A DNA stretch of 64,000 nt, from assembly GCF_015831355.1 (NCBI RefSeq), contig NZ_JADWYR010000001.1, forward strand, positions 248,001 to 312,000. The letters are read 5' to 3'. Origin of the DNA: Panacibacter microcysteis (lineage in GTDB: Bacteria; Bacteroidota; Bacteroidia; Chitinophagales; Chitinophagaceae). The translations under genes and the position numbers were made by a program. The notes under the pieces are model-generated. The model saw only the letters and a list, made by a program, of their open reading frames with translations, was not told the origin of the DNA and searched no databases. Positions 34,124-44,455 of the stretch are shown here, in pieces (the stretch's first letter is position 1; each line of letters begins with the position of its first letter).

Positions 34124-34544
34124 GAAAATCATATTTATCAATGAATGTATTGTACTCTTCTTCGAAACTCTTCCTTTTATGATGTTCTGCCTGTTTATCA
34201 ATATAAGTTCGCACGGTGTCAAGCATTGACTCACTTACTGACACAGCAAAGTATTCATCCTGCCATTCGAGACGGTGGGATTTAAATCCTGATTTGTTGT
34301 TAAACCAGAAAGATGATTCCCCTTTTATAAGCTGGGCTACTTTTTCTATTGTTTGATCAGAGCCTAAAGATATAAGGCAATGCACATGATCAGTGTAGCC
34401 ATTTACCCTATCCAGGTAAATATTTTTCTTTATTGCATTCTCCCTTATGTGTTGAAACAATTTATCTCTGAACTTATCTATGAGGATTGGTTGCCTGTTT
34501 TTAACACTCCAGACATAATGTATCCACACTTTTATATATGGCAT
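34110..34544 (-). CDS. IS200-like Y1 transposase (RAYT type)
   Basis: A 144-residue HUH single-strand transposase. YIKVWIHYVWSVKNRQP opens the domain; DHVHCLISL is the HUH motif; the nucleophile Tyr is in VRTYIDKQAEHHKRKSFEEEY, a segment typical of REP-associated tyrosine transposases. It looks intact. Both ends carry GC hairpins and a GGCTNNAGCC palindrome, and a near-perfect copy of one end is repeated 634 bp away. It would nick and join ssDNA hairpin substrates. An upstream in-frame ATG (34583) lies in the end palindrome and is disfavoured. Confidence 0.9.
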   Translation of the reverse strand: MPYIKVWIHYVWSVKNRQPILIDKFRDKLFQHIRENAIKKNIYLDRVNGYTDHVHCLISLGSDQTIEKVAQLIKGESSFWFNNKSGFKSHRLEWQDEYFAVSVSESMLDTVRTYIDKQAEHHKRKSFEEEYNTFIDKYDFRQFG

Positions 34545-34569
34545 TTTAATGCTGAAAGTAAGGCCCTGT

Positions 34570-34621
34570 TTGGCTAAAGCCAATTAAATATTTTCATTTG
34601 CCGCGCCCTTAAGGGCGCGGC
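34570..34621. repeat. RAYT-linked hairpins at the transposase 5' side
   Basis: A TTGGCTAAAGCCAA palindrome (34570-34583) and a perfect 22-bp GC palindrome centred on CTTAAG (34600-34621, containing CGCGCCCTTAAGGGCGCG). They mirror the elements at the 3' side of the gene, as expected for IS200-type ends. Confidence 0.82.
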
Positions 34622-34697
34622 AATACCTGAGAAAGCATTGTGATAAAGAAGCATGCACGCTGATTAAAAGAAGACAGATTCCACTTTTACTCTGCTA

Positions 34698-34757
34698 TTA
34701 CCCCGCCCTTCAGGGCGTGGGAGGAAAACAACTCCTGATGGCTTTAGCCAAATTGCC
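34698..34757 (+). repeat. RAYT-linked hairpin repeat, copy 2 (solo)
   Basis: A 60-bp unit with one mismatch to 34064-34123, including the short stretch that in copy 1 encodes the transposase C-terminus. It lies outside the gene, as an orphan element end or REP-like copy. Confidence 0.87.
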
Positions 34758-34819
34758 ATTCAAAAAATAACTGCCAATGCAATATTGCTCTTCGCTTTCG
34801 CCACAGGCCAAAAACACGG

Positions 34820-34905
34820 ATCGCTGCAGCCGCCATAAAAGCGGAACGTTGAAACGAGCGTGGCAACAGCCGATGCCATGAAAAACTATCGCCGGCCCCA
34901 TAAGT
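34820..34905 (+). repeat. intergenic repeat, diverged GTGAGTGACAC sub-family
   Basis: CTGCAGCCGCCATAAAAGCG then GGAACGTTGAAACGAGCG and GGCAACAGCCGATGCCATG, matching the copies at 10,255 and 36,785. The 3' end is CGCCGGCCCCATAAG. Confidence 0.72.
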
Positions 34906-34936
34906 TTCTTTCCTTTTTATTTCCCGTGTTTAGCCG

Positions 34937-34944
34937 TACTTTTG
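34937..34944 (+). promoter_or_regulatory. -7 promoter box of the ABC-F gene
   Basis: TACTTTTG matches TAnnTTTG, 26 nt before the start codon. Confidence 0.55.
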
Positions 34945-34967
34945 CACCCTCAAAATTTAGCAAGTAA

Positions 34968-36596
<1,629 letters not shown>

Positions 36597-36616
36597 TAAA
36601 AGGCTTATCAATAACG

Positions 36617-36644
36617 AACCCGCAGAATTGCGGGTTTTTTTTTT
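36617..36644 (+). terminator. terminator of the ABC-F gene
   Basis: AACCCGC / GCGGGTT stem followed by a run of T residues, 20 nt past the stop. Confidence 0.93.
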
Positions 36645-36740
36645 GAGCCGTGCTTTTGTAAATTATGGCATCGCCTGTTGCGTCGCACTCTTGTACTGTT
36701 GAAGCATTATTGGGCAAAGCGAAGCTTTATACGCAGCCAT
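36645..36740 (-). repeat. GTACAAGAG-family repeat, left half of an inverted composite
   Basis: The core is exact at 36677-36696 (reverse), preceded by GGCATCGCCTGTTG at 36667-36680. The mate at 36785 carries the inverted counterpart; 113 nt separate the two cores. Confidence 0.9.
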
Positions 36741-36784
36741 GCACAAATGAATATTTTCCCATGCGCTGCCTGCAGATACAAAAC

Positions 36785-36866
36785 GCCGCAGCCGCCATAA
36801 AAGTAGAACGCTGAAGTGAGTGACACAACGGGCGATGCCACCTGCACCGCTGCCGGTTACACATAC
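36785..36866 (+). repeat. GTGAGTGACAC sub-family repeat, right half of an inverted composite
   Basis: GAAGTGAGTGACACAACG at about 36812-36830, then CAACGGGCGATGCC (36826-36839), complementary in 13 of 14 positions to 36667-36680. The outer end GCTGCCGGTTACAC abuts the response-regulator stop. Confidence 0.83.
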
Positions 36867-37640
36867 TTACTTACCCATCCATTTTTTAAAGTCGGTAACT
36901 TTTTCGCGGCTTACAATCGTTTCTTTGTCTATAGATGGTTTTAACTGTAACAGCAACCTGTTGCCAAAGTAATCATGTATCTGCTCTATGCTCTCTACAG
37001 AAACATAGAAAGAGCGGCTGATGCGAAAATAACGTTGCGGATCGAGCATATCTTCCAGCTCATCCATTGTGTAGTCTACCACAAACTTCCTGTTATCAAT
37101 TGTTTTAAAGAAGTTCAACCGGCCATCACTGAAGAAGTAAGCAATATCATCTGTTTCAATAGACACCAGTTTCTGGCCATGCTTAACGAGAAACCTTTTC
37201 CTGTATTCTTTTGGCTGTAGCTTTTGCTGCAGTTCTTTCACCAGTGCGTCCATACTTATCTCGCTCTTATCTGCAGGCTTAAAACCAACCATGGTTTTAA
37301 ATTTTTCCAGTGCAGCACTCAGTTCTTCTTTCTGCACCGGCTTCAGCAAATAATCGATACTGTTTACTTTAAATGCTTTCAGTGCATATTCATCGTAAGA
37401 AGTAGTAAAGATTACAGCACTCTTTACTTTTGTGCGGCTGAATATTTCAAAACTCTGCCCGTCAGAAAGTTCAATGTCCATCAATATCAGATCTGGTGCC
37501 GTATGCGTTTCAAGCCAGTTTACGGTACTTTGTATACTGTCTGTTACGCCAATTACTTCTGCGGCATCATCTACTTCTGCCAGGGTTTTCTGTATTTTTT
37601 TTACAGCAAGGTCTTCGTCTTCTACAATCAATATTTTCAT
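36867..37640 (-). CDS. LytTR-type two-component response regulator
   Basis: 257 residues: receiver domain with phospho-acceptor Asp55 (LILMDIELSDG) and Lys100 (LLKPV), then a LytTR DNA-binding domain from about residue 143 (KRFLVKHGQKLVSIETDDIAY to ISRSFYVSVESIEQI). It is the last gene of a three-gene minus-strand operon, 18 nt after the nearer histidine kinase, so it is the likely output of one or both kinases. Target genes unknown. Confidence 0.94.
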   Translation of the reverse strand: MKILIVEDEDLAVKKIQKTLAEVDDAAEVIGVTDSIQSTVNWLETHTAPDLILMDIELSDGQSFEIFSRTKVKSAVIFTTSYDEYALKAFKVNSIDYLLKPVQKEELSAALEKFKTMVGFKPADKSEISMDALVKELQQKLQPKEYRKRFLVKHGQKLVSIETDDIAYFFSDGRLNFFKTIDNRKFVVDYTMDELEDMLDPQRYFRISRSFYVSVESIEQIHDYFGNRLLLQLKPSIDKETIVSREKVTDFKKWMGK

Positions 37641-37658
37641 GTGTCAATTGTTTTTTGG

Positions 37659-38750
37659 TTATGGTGATGATTGAACAGATGGTTGTGTATGAAAGGCTAA
37701 GTGTTTATCGCCTGTATTGTTCCAGATCAGCGGAAGAATAACGGTAAAATTCCGCTGGTCTTCCAATATTTTAAAACCCTGCTGCTGCAACAACTCGTAC
37801 TTCATTTTTATGTTTGATAAACCCACTTTGTTGGAGTGTACATTCTGCGTTTTCCGGTGCAGGTTGTTGTTGATGGCAAGTTTATTACCGGGCATACTGA
37901 AAATATCTATCGACAAAGGCGATTGCCTTGAAATAACATTGTGCTTTACCGCATTTTCTACCAGCAACTGCAGCGTAAGTGACGGAATTAAATAGTTGTG
38001 GTATTTCCTGTCTACTTCTACCTGCAGGTTTATTGTATCGCCATGCCTTGTTTTCAGCAACTCGAAATAAGAGTTGATAAACGTTAGTTCATTCTGTAAT
38101 GTGGAAAGCCCGTCTTCATTATTGCGTAACAGATAGCGGTACACTTTGCTAAGGTCGTTCAGGAATATTTCTGCCCTGTCAGGGTCTTCTGTTATAAGGG
38201 AAGAAAGGGTATTAAAACAATTAAACAAAAAGTGCGGGTTTACCTGGCTTTTAAGTGTTTCAAATTCATATTGTAAAGCCATTTGCTCCAGTTGTTCTTT
38301 TTCGGCAAGGCTTTCTTTCCATTTCGAGATCATGTATTCCGCTTCCCATGCGGTAGTGGCAATCAGCGTAAGTGCTACGGCAGCTATAATGGCAAGTCGC
38401 AGGTTATTACCGTCAAATACATAACCCAGGAAATGAAGCATGTCATAACCATAAAAAAGCGTTACAAAAGTTAGCGATGAAAGACCCACATGCGTAAAAA
38501 ACAACAGTAAAAGCCGGTAAACGGCCTGCTTTAAAAACGGGAACCTTACCCGGTAAAAATGCATGGCCACTATATGCAGGTACCATGAGCAAAAGCCCTG
38601 CAGGTAAATGATCGGGAAAGAGTACAACCACACTTTTACATCACTCCATATTCTTTCCCCAAACAACAGGTAATTAAGCAGCACATCAATAAAAGGCATC
38701 AATGCAAAGAAAGTGATCCATTCCATTCTGTTGGGTTTCCAGGGGCTCAT
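37659..38750 (-). CDS. LytS/His_kinase-type sensor kinase (canonical)
   Basis: 363 residues: four membrane helices in the first 150 residues, a linker coiled coil, then the His_kinase domain with LKSQVNPHFLFNCFNTLSSLI (phospho-acceptor His) and the N-box TLQLLVENAVKHNVIS, intact. It has no extracellular sensor domain, so signal perception is probably in the membrane. It overlaps the preceding kinase gene by four bases (ATGA). Confidence 0.92.
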   Translation of the reverse strand: MSPWKPNRMEWITFFALMPFIDVLLNYLLFGERIWSDVKVWLYSFPIIYLQGFCSWYLHIVAMHFYRVRFPFLKQAVYRLLLLFFTHVGLSSLTFVTLFYGYDMLHFLGYVFDGNNLRLAIIAAVALTLIATTAWEAEYMISKWKESLAEKEQLEQMALQYEFETLKSQVNPHFLFNCFNTLSSLITEDPDRAEIFLNDLSKVYRYLLRNNEDGLSTLQNELTFINSYFELLKTRHGDTINLQVEVDRKYHNYLIPSLTLQLLVENAVKHNVISRQSPLSIDIFSMPGNKLAINNNLHRKTQNVHSNKVGLSNIKMKYELLQQQGFKILEDQRNFTVILPLIWNNTGDKHLAFHTQPSVQSSP

Positions 38751-39799
38751 ATCAGCACCTCCTCCTTTTCCCCGATCAATGGCACATTGATCATCTGGTA
38801 TGCACCGGTATCTTTAACAATAATATATTTGTTGCACAACAACCTGAATTTTTTAGACAGGTTTTGAATGCCCGTTCTGTCAACCAATGTATCGGTAAGT
38901 TTACGCTGAACATTGTTTTTTATTTGCAGCCAGCCATTTTCCGTTACCGTAAGTGCTATTTTCAATGGCTGATCTTTACTTATTGCATTCATGTTGAATG
39001 CAGACTCGAGCAATATCTGTAAAGTAAGCGGCGGCAACTGCCTGCTCATCTGTGATTCTTCAATATCAATCGTAAGTTCCAGGCCCTCGCCGTGTCTTTC
39101 TTTTAACAGGTAGAAATAAGAACGTGTAAACTGCAACTCTGTAGAAAGATCCACCAGTTGTTCATCGCTGTTCTTAAGCAGGTACCTGTAAACCTTACTC
39201 ATTTCATCCAAAAACTTTTCGGCTTTTACAGGTTCATCATGTATCAGGCAAGACAAAGAGTTGAGGCTGTTAAAGAGAAAATGCGGGTTTAGCTGGCTCT
39301 TCAACCCCAGCAAACGGCTTTGCATGTATTCTGTTTTCAACGCCTCGGTTTCAGTAATGGTGGTCTTCCATTTTTCAAAACCTGATATTCCTTCATGCAG
39401 GAGCGTTATAAAAATATTGATGATAACACCGGCCATCAACATCCACTTCAGCCGCGTTTCATCTGCAAAATTGCTGGTGATGCTCAGTTTGCTGAACACC
39501 CAGAAAATGCCCGAAAAAGTAAGTGCAGTAATGATCACAAACAGCACAAGTGCTATGGACAAACGCCTGATCAGCTGCTTATCATCCGGGAACCTGTTGC
39601 GCAGCGTAACCGCAATCCACGTAAGCACCTGCCAGGCAACCGTGATAGCCACCACAGAGACCAGCGTAGCAACCGGGAAAGCCCATAAAGTAAAGTAACC
39701 GCTTCCCAGGTAAACAAAGTTTACCATAAAAGCCAGCACCGGCATAATGATCAGTATGATCAGCCTGTCTTGCCTGGTATATTGCGGAAGTTTAATCAT
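38747..39799 (-). CDS. LytS/His_kinase-type sensor kinase with degenerate ATP-binding box
   Basis: 350 residues with the same layout: four membrane helices, then LKSQLNPHFLFNSLNSLSCLI with the phospho-acceptor His. The N-box reads TLQILLESAFNMNAIS where the partner has VENAVKHN: the ATP/Mg-binding Asn is Ser and the Lys-His pair is lost. It may be catalytically inactive but still phosphorylatable or a sensory partner of the downstream kinase. First gene of the operon. Confidence 0.9.
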   Translation of the reverse strand: MIKLPQYTRQDRLIILIIMPVLAFMVNFVYLGSGYFTLWAFPVATLVSVVAITVAWQVLTWIAVTLRNRFPDDKQLIRRLSIALVLFVIITALTFSGIFWVFSKLSITSNFADETRLKWMLMAGVIINIFITLLHEGISGFEKWKTTITETEALKTEYMQSRLLGLKSQLNPHFLFNSLNSLSCLIHDEPVKAEKFLDEMSKVYRYLLKNSDEQLVDLSTELQFTRSYFYLLKERHGEGLELTIDIEESQMSRQLPPLTLQILLESAFNMNAISKDQPLKIALTVTENGWLQIKNNVQRKLTDTLVDRTGIQNLSKKFRLLCNKYIIVKDTGAYQMINVPLIGEKEEVLI

Positions 39800-39927
39800 G
39801 TATGCATTAACCCTTCCTGCAATTTACAATAGCGTTGCCTATTTTACGTGTTTCACCAGATGAACTGCTGCCTGTGCGGATGGATTGTGTTTTTCCGCGT
39901 ACGGGCTGTTACAATAAAGGGATATTT

Positions 39928-40010
39928 TGTGTACCCGGCTGCAGCAATACTGCTCATCGTTCGTTGCGTCGCACACTTGTACGGCAACAATACTACTCAG
40001 CAGTGCAATA
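39928..40010 (-). repeat. GTACAAGAG-family intergenic repeat
   Basis: GTTGCGTCGCACACTTGTAC at 39964-39983, with the GCAGCCGGGTACACAAAATA end toward the kinase start. Confidence 0.88.
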
Positions 40011-40043
40011 CCTTCTTACACCATTACAATCCTGCACCGGCAC

Positions 40044-40070
40044 AAAAAAGGCGGCATGCTGCCGCCTTTA
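40044..40070 (-). terminator. terminator of the molybdenum hydroxylase operon
   Basis: AAAGGCGGCA / TGCCGCCTTT stem, 24 nt after the FAD-subunit stop, with TTTTTT on the minus strand. Confidence 0.92.
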
Positions 40071-40093
40071 TACCTGTTAACAAACGAATCGCT

Positions 40094-40906
40094 TTACGAA
40101 ACCGCCTGCAACGCTTTTTTCAGGTACACCTTTGCCAGGTGTTTCCTGTATTCCTCAGATGCATAATGATCGCTCATGACAGATACACCTGCTATGGCAG
40201 CATTAAGCGCAGCATCGATTGATGATGATGCAGCAGCTTCTGCCCCACCATCTCTGAAAGGCGTATCACTTACTCCTGTAAAAGCAATATTGGTGGTGCC
40301 ATCGGGCTTGCGCATTATGGCGCAGCCCACAATAGCAAAGCGCGATGCCGGCTGTACAAATTTCTGGTATGTTGTTTTTGTACCTGCAGGTGGCACCGGA
40401 ATCCTGATGGCGGTAATGATCTCCCCTTCCTCCAGCGCGGTGGTAAACATACTTACAAAAAAAACGGCAGCCTGTATTCTTCTTTTGCCCCTGGTGCTTT
40501 GTACTTCAATGGCTGCATCTGCAGCCAACACCAGTGCACTCCAGTCAGCCGCAGGGTCAGCGTGTGCAAGGCTGCCCCCGATTGTGCCATGGTTGCGTAC
40601 CTGCACATCACCTATCCAGGAAGCGCCTTCCGCAAAAAATGGCAAATGCTGTTTAATGAGTTCATTGCCTGCAATGGCCCCATGGGTGGTAGCGGCGCCA
40701 ATCACAATTTCACCATCTTCTTCTTTTATACCTTTCAGCGCGTCTATCCTGGTAATGTCTATCAGCTTGCCGGGCTGGTTGAGGCGCAGCTTCATAGCAG
40801 GTAACAGGCTGTGCCCGCCGGCGAGAATTTTACTGTCTTCCGATAAAGCAGCCAGTGCTTCATCTACAGTTGTTGCTCTCTGGTAATCGAATGCAACTGG
40901 TATCAT
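40094..40906 (-). CDS. molybdenum hydroxylase FAD subunit (CoxM-like)
   Basis: A 270-residue medium subunit of a xanthine dehydrogenase/CODH-type enzyme. AGGHSLLPAMKLRL and TIGGSLAHADPAADW are the two FAD-binding motifs; the C-terminal half is the CO-dehydrogenase flavoprotein C-domain. It transfers electrons from the Fe-S subunit to an acceptor. Separated from the large subunit gene by 135 nt that contain a repeat copy. Confidence 0.93.
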   Translation of the reverse strand: MIPVAFDYQRATTVDEALAALSEDSKILAGGHSLLPAMKLRLNQPGKLIDITRIDALKGIKEEDGEIVIGAATTHGAIAGNELIKQHLPFFAEGASWIGDVQVRNHGTIGGSLAHADPAADWSALVLAADAAIEVQSTRGKRRIQAAVFFVSMFTTALEEGEIITAIRIPVPPAGTKTTYQKFVQPASRFAIVGCAIMRKPDGTTNIAFTGVSDTPFRDGGAEAAASSSIDAALNAAIAGVSVMSDHYASEEYRKHLAKVYLKKALQAVS

Positions 40907-40939
40907 GGTTGTGAATAATTAGTAGTTAATAATTGTTGA

Positions 40940-41022
40940 TTGCTGCATAACGTACCGGACGTACAAGAGTGCGACGCAACGAAGCTTCATGCATGCACCA
41001 CTGCCCGGCTCATTATTTTTCT
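40940..41022 (+). repeat. GTACAAGAG-family intergenic repeat inside an operon
   Basis: The core is exact at 40961-40980. The 3' end CTGCCCGGCTCATTATTT lies 20 nt from the large-subunit stop. It interrupts the spacer between two cotranscribed subunit genes. Confidence 0.9.
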
Positions 41023-41041
41023 TTTCTTTTTTTGCGCTTTA

Positions 41042-43411
41042 TTACTGCATGGCCCGCCACACCCTTTCAGAGGTAAGCGGCATACGAATATCCTTTACTT
41101 TATGACCGCCACTCCACAAGGCGTCGATCACCGCATTTACAACCGCTGGTGTAGAACCTATGCAACCTGCTTCTCCTGCACCTTTTACACCAAGCGGGTT
41201 ATGCGGACAAGGGGTAACCTGGTTGGCGGTTTCGAAGAACGGCACATCATCTGCCCGCGGCATACAATAGTCCATGTAAGAACCATTGGTAAGCTGCCCG
41301 TTCTCATCGTATTCGGCGCCCTCGAACAATGCCTGGCCAATACCCTGCACAAGACCACCGTGTATCTGCCCTTCCACGATCATCGGGTTAATGATATTAC
41401 CCACATCATCTACCGCCACAAAACGCTGCAGTTTTACCTTACCAGTTTCTTTGTCCACTTCCACAACGGCTATATGGCAACCAAACGGGTAAGTAAAGTT
41501 TGCAGGGTCATAAAAGCTACTGAAATCAAGCCCCGGCTCCAGGCCTGCAGGATAGTGATGTGGCACATAAGCGGTAAGCGCCACATCGCCAAAGGCAACT
41601 GACTTATCGGTGCCTTTTACTGTGAACTTTCCATCGGCAAAATCAATGTCGCCTTCGCTTGCTTCCAGCTTGTGCGCGGCAATTTTCTTACCTTTTTCTA
41701 CAATTTTCTCAATACTCTTCATAATGGCAGATCCGCCAACAGCAAGACTCCTGGAACCATAAGTACCCATGCCAAATGCCACGCTTTCCGTATCGCCATG
41801 TACTATTTCCACGTCTTCCATGGCTATACCCAGTTTGTCAGCAACCACCTGTGCAAAGGTTGTTTCGTGGCCCTGGCCATGCGAGTGCGAACCGGTATAC
41901 ACACTTACCTTGCCGGTAGGCTGCACCCGTACCTGTCCTACTTCGAATAAGCCAGCACGGCAACCCAACGACCCCACCACTGCTGATGGTGCTATACCAC
42001 ATGCTTCTATATATGTAGAGATACCCACGCCTAACAAATGGCCATTGTTCAGCGCTTCTTTCTGTGCGCGGCGAAAATCTTGGTAGCCGAGCATCTGCAG
42101 CCCTTTCTCGAGCACGCCGTGGTAATTACCGCTGTCGTACTGCAAGGCCACCTGTGTCTGGTAGCCGGGTTGCGTAACACCATCGAATGGCGGTATAAAG
42201 TTTTTGAATCTTAATTCGGCAGGGTCAACATTCATTTCATGTGCTGCAAGATCCAGCATGCGCTCCAGCAAATAAGTAGCTTCGGGCCGGCCGGCACCGC
42301 GGTAAGCATCTACAGCAGTAGTATTGGTAAAGGTTCCGGTAACATCTACATTGATCTTTGGTGTAGTGTATAAACCCTGTAACAATGTACCATGCAAATA
42401 AGTAGGCACACAGGTGCTGAATGTGGAAAGGTATGCACCCAGGTTTGCATATGTTTTTATACGCAATGCCGTAATTTTTCCCTCGGCATCAAAACCCATT
42501 TCGGCTTTTGTTACGTGGTCGCGGCCATGTGCATCCATTAAAAAAGCTTCGCTTCTTGTAGATGTCCATTTTACCGGCCTGCCTATTTGTTTGGTACACC
42601 ACGTAAGCAATGCTTCTTCGGTGTAGTGAAAGATTTTGCTGCCGAAACCTCCGCCTACATCAGGCCCAACCACTCTTACTTTATGTTCCGGTATACCCAG
42701 CACAAATGCGCACATCAGCAAACGGATGAGATGAGGGTTTTGTGTACTCGTATACAGCACGTATTTATCGTTGAATGCATCGTAAGAGCTGTTGTAACTG
42801 CGGGGCTCCATGGCATTTGGTATCATACGCTGGTTTACAAATTCAAGCGTGGTTACGTGTGCCGATGCGTCAATGGCTGCATTTACTTCTTCTATAGGGT
42901 TGCCCAGTGCCCAGTCGTAACATGTATTACCGGGTGCTTCGTCATGCACAAGCGGCGCACCTGCTTCTGTTGCTTTTTTTGCATCTACCACACAAGGCAG
43001 TTCTTCATAATCTACCATAACAGCTTCGGCAGCGTCTACAGCCTGTTCATAAGATTCTGCTATTACTATGGCAACCGCATCACCAACATGCCTTGCCTTA
43101 TCTGCAACCAGCAACGGGTGCTTAGGCTCTTTCATGGTATCGCCATTTTTGAAGTTTACCTGCCAGCCACATGGCACCCCGTTTACATCTGCCACATCTG
43201 CGCCTGTGTATATAGCAACAACACCCGGCATGGCCCTGGCTGCAGCGGTATCCACGTTCAGAATTTTTGCATGCGCATAAGGGCTGCGTACAAAACATGC
43301 ATACGTTTGCTTTGGCAATACAATGTCGTCTGTATAATTACCACGGCCGGTAATAAATCTTTTGTCTTCTACCCGTTTTACGGATTTTCCGATCCATCCA
43401 TTTGTGCTCAT
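41042..43411 (-). CDS. molybdenum hydroxylase large subunit (CoxL form II-like)
   Basis: A 789-residue Moco-binding catalytic subunit. [20 protein letters not shown] opens the aldehyde oxidase a/b hammerhead domain; VGGGFGSKI and [20 protein letters not shown] are cofactor/active-site loops, the latter with the conserved Glu. Residues 369-375 read AYRGAGR, the form II signature, not the AYxCSFR of true aerobic CO dehydrogenase. The natural substrate (aldehyde, purine or another heterocycle) is not known. Overlaps the small-subunit gene by four bases. Confidence 0.94.
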   Translation of the reverse strand: MSTNGWIGKSVKRVEDKRFITGRGNYTDDIVLPKQTYACFVRSPYAHAKILNVDTAAARAMPGVVAIYTGADVADVNGVPCGWQVNFKNGDTMKEPKHPLLVADKARHVGDAVAIVIAESYEQAVDAAEAVMVDYEELPCVVDAKKATEAGAPLVHDEAPGNTCYDWALGNPIEEVNAAIDASAHVTTLEFVNQRMIPNAMEPRSYNSSYDAFNDKYVLYTSTQNPHLIRLLMCAFVLGIPEHKVRVVGPDVGGGFGSKIFHYTEEALLTWCTKQIGRPVKWTSTRSEAFLMDAHGRDHVTKAEMGFDAEGKITALRIKTYANLGAYLSTFSTCVPTYLHGTLLQGLYTTPKINVDVTGTFTNTTAVDAYRGAGRPEATYLLERMLDLAAHEMNVDPAELRFKNFIPPFDGVTQPGYQTQVALQYDSGNYHGVLEKGLQMLGYQDFRRAQKEALNNGHLLGVGISTYIEACGIAPSAVVGSLGCRAGLFEVGQVRVQPTGKVSVYTGSHSHGQGHETTFAQVVADKLGIAMEDVEIVHGDTESVAFGMGTYGSRSLAVGGSAIMKSIEKIVEKGKKIAAHKLEASEGDIDFADGKFTVKGTDKSVAFGDVALTAYVPHHYPAGLEPGLDFSSFYDPANFTYPFGCHIAVVEVDKETGKVKLQRFVAVDDVGNIINPMIVEGQIHGGLVQGIGQALFEGAEYDENGQLTNGSYMDYCMPRADDVPFFETANQVTPCPHNPLGVKGAGEAGCIGSTPAVVNAVIDALWSGGHKVKDIRMPLTSERVWRAMQ

Positions 43412-43908
43412 ACAGTAGCCTCCTCTTTTACATTTTGTGTGGTGGTCATTTTATCAGCCGCAAACTGCACAGCTTTTACAATGTTGTGGTAGCCTGTGCA
43501 GCGGCAAAGATTGCCTTCCAGGGCCACGCGTATTGCTTCTTCTGTGGGCTGCGGGTTGTGCTGCAACAGGTCTGCCGAGGTCATGATCATACCAGGCGTA
43601 CAAAAACCACACTGCAAACCATGGCATTCTTTAAAGCCTTCCTGCAAAGGGTGCAGTTCATTGTTGCCGGCAAGTCCTTCAATGGTGGTTATTTCACCCC
43701 CATCTGCCTGTACTGCAAGCATGGTGCAGCTTTTGGTGGCCCTGCCATCAAAATGAATGGTACATGCACCGCAACTGCTGGTATCACAACCAACATGGGT
43801 GCCTGTAAGGCGCAATACATCGCGTAAATAATGAACAAGCAGCAATCGTGGTTCAACGTCATGAGCATAACTCACCCCATTGACCTTTACATGAATTTTG
43901 ACACTCAT
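43408..43908 (-). CDS. molybdenum hydroxylase [2Fe-2S] small subunit (CoxS-like)
   Basis: 166 residues with the two cluster-binding regions: plant-ferredoxin type [21 protein letters not shown] in parts at about 43-65, and the helical CGFCTPGMI plus [11 protein letters not shown]. It passes electrons from Moco to FAD. The ATGA overlap with the large subunit implies translational coupling. Confidence 0.95.
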   Translation of the reverse strand: MSVKIHVKVNGVSYAHDVEPRLLLVHYLRDVLRLTGTHVGCDTSSCGACTIHFDGRATKSCTMLAVQADGGEITTIEGLAGNNELHPLQEGFKECHGLQCGFCTPGMIMTSADLLQHNPQPTEEAIRVALEGNLCRCTGYHNIVKAVQFAADKMTTTQNVKEEATV

Positions 43909-43929
43909 AAAGGATTATTTATTGATAGA

Positions 43930-44008
43930 AATTTTATGATACCGGCAGTAGTATTTCATGGCATCGGCTGTTGCGTCGCAATCACTTTATCGTCCGGAAC
44001 TTTGGGCA
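43930..44008 (-). repeat. GTACAAGAG-family repeat, AAAGTTCCG variant
   Basis: GGCATCGGCTGTTGCGTCGC followed by a CACTTTATCG segment and CCGGAACTTTGGGC; nearly the same as the copy at 861-936. It fills the spacer between the CoxG- and CoxS-like genes. Confidence 0.82.
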
Positions 44009-44011
44009 ACA

Positions 44012-44455
44012 CTAAGCGAGTTCTTTCTCCATATTGGTAAAGAATTGTTTGCTCAGGGTATTGGCAACGCCGCCTACCACCCGCTGGCCCATGCTTGCAA
44101 GCATGCCGGATAATTTTACGTCGCCGTCAAAAGCTACTTCTGTCTGGTTATCCGCAACAGGCTTCAAATCAATTTTTATAGCAGCACTGGCATTACCAAC
44201 CTTACTGTTTTGCTGCACTTTTAATGTAAATCCTTTTTCTTCCTGTACATCTTCCATTTCCAGGTTGCCGTTAAATGAAGCACTTACCGGACCGAGTTTC
44301 ACGCCAAGCGTAGATTTAAAAGAATTGCCTTCTATCCGTTCAAGTTTTTGAACTCCCGGTACAATGCGGGCAAGCGTATCTGTATCCATTAACAATGCCC
44401 ATACTTTAGCCGGCGAAGCATTTACTGTGTGGTTTCCTGTAAGCTGCATAAACAA
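44012..44455 (-). CDS. CoxG-like SRPBCC protein
   Basis: A 147-residue START/Bet v1-like protein: MQLTGNHTVNASPAKVWALLMDTDTLARIVPG and LEDVQEEKGFTLKV-type segments match the carbon monoxide dehydrogenase subunit G family. In Oligotropha CoxG helps recruit CODH to the membrane; here a similar tethering or assembly role for the form II enzyme is inferred. First gene of the G-S-L-M operon. The stop codon lies immediately before a repeat copy. Confidence 0.88.
   Translation of the reverse strand: MFMQLTGNHTVNASPAKVWALLMDTDTLARIVPGVQKLERIEGNSFKSTLGVKLGPVSASFNGNLEMEDVQEEKGFTLKVQQNSKVGNASAAIKIDLKPVADNQTEVAFDGDVKLSGMLASMGQRVVGGVANTLSKQFFTNMEKELA

Noticed and set aside
33987-34229. 80-codon plus-strand ORF over the transposase 3' end
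   Set aside because: It runs through the hairpin repeat and antisense to the transposase with no family resemblance.
41042-43411. Aerobic carbon monoxide dehydrogenase
   Set aside because: The active-site loop is AYRGAGR (form II), not the AYxCSFR motif of form I enzymes that oxidise CO.
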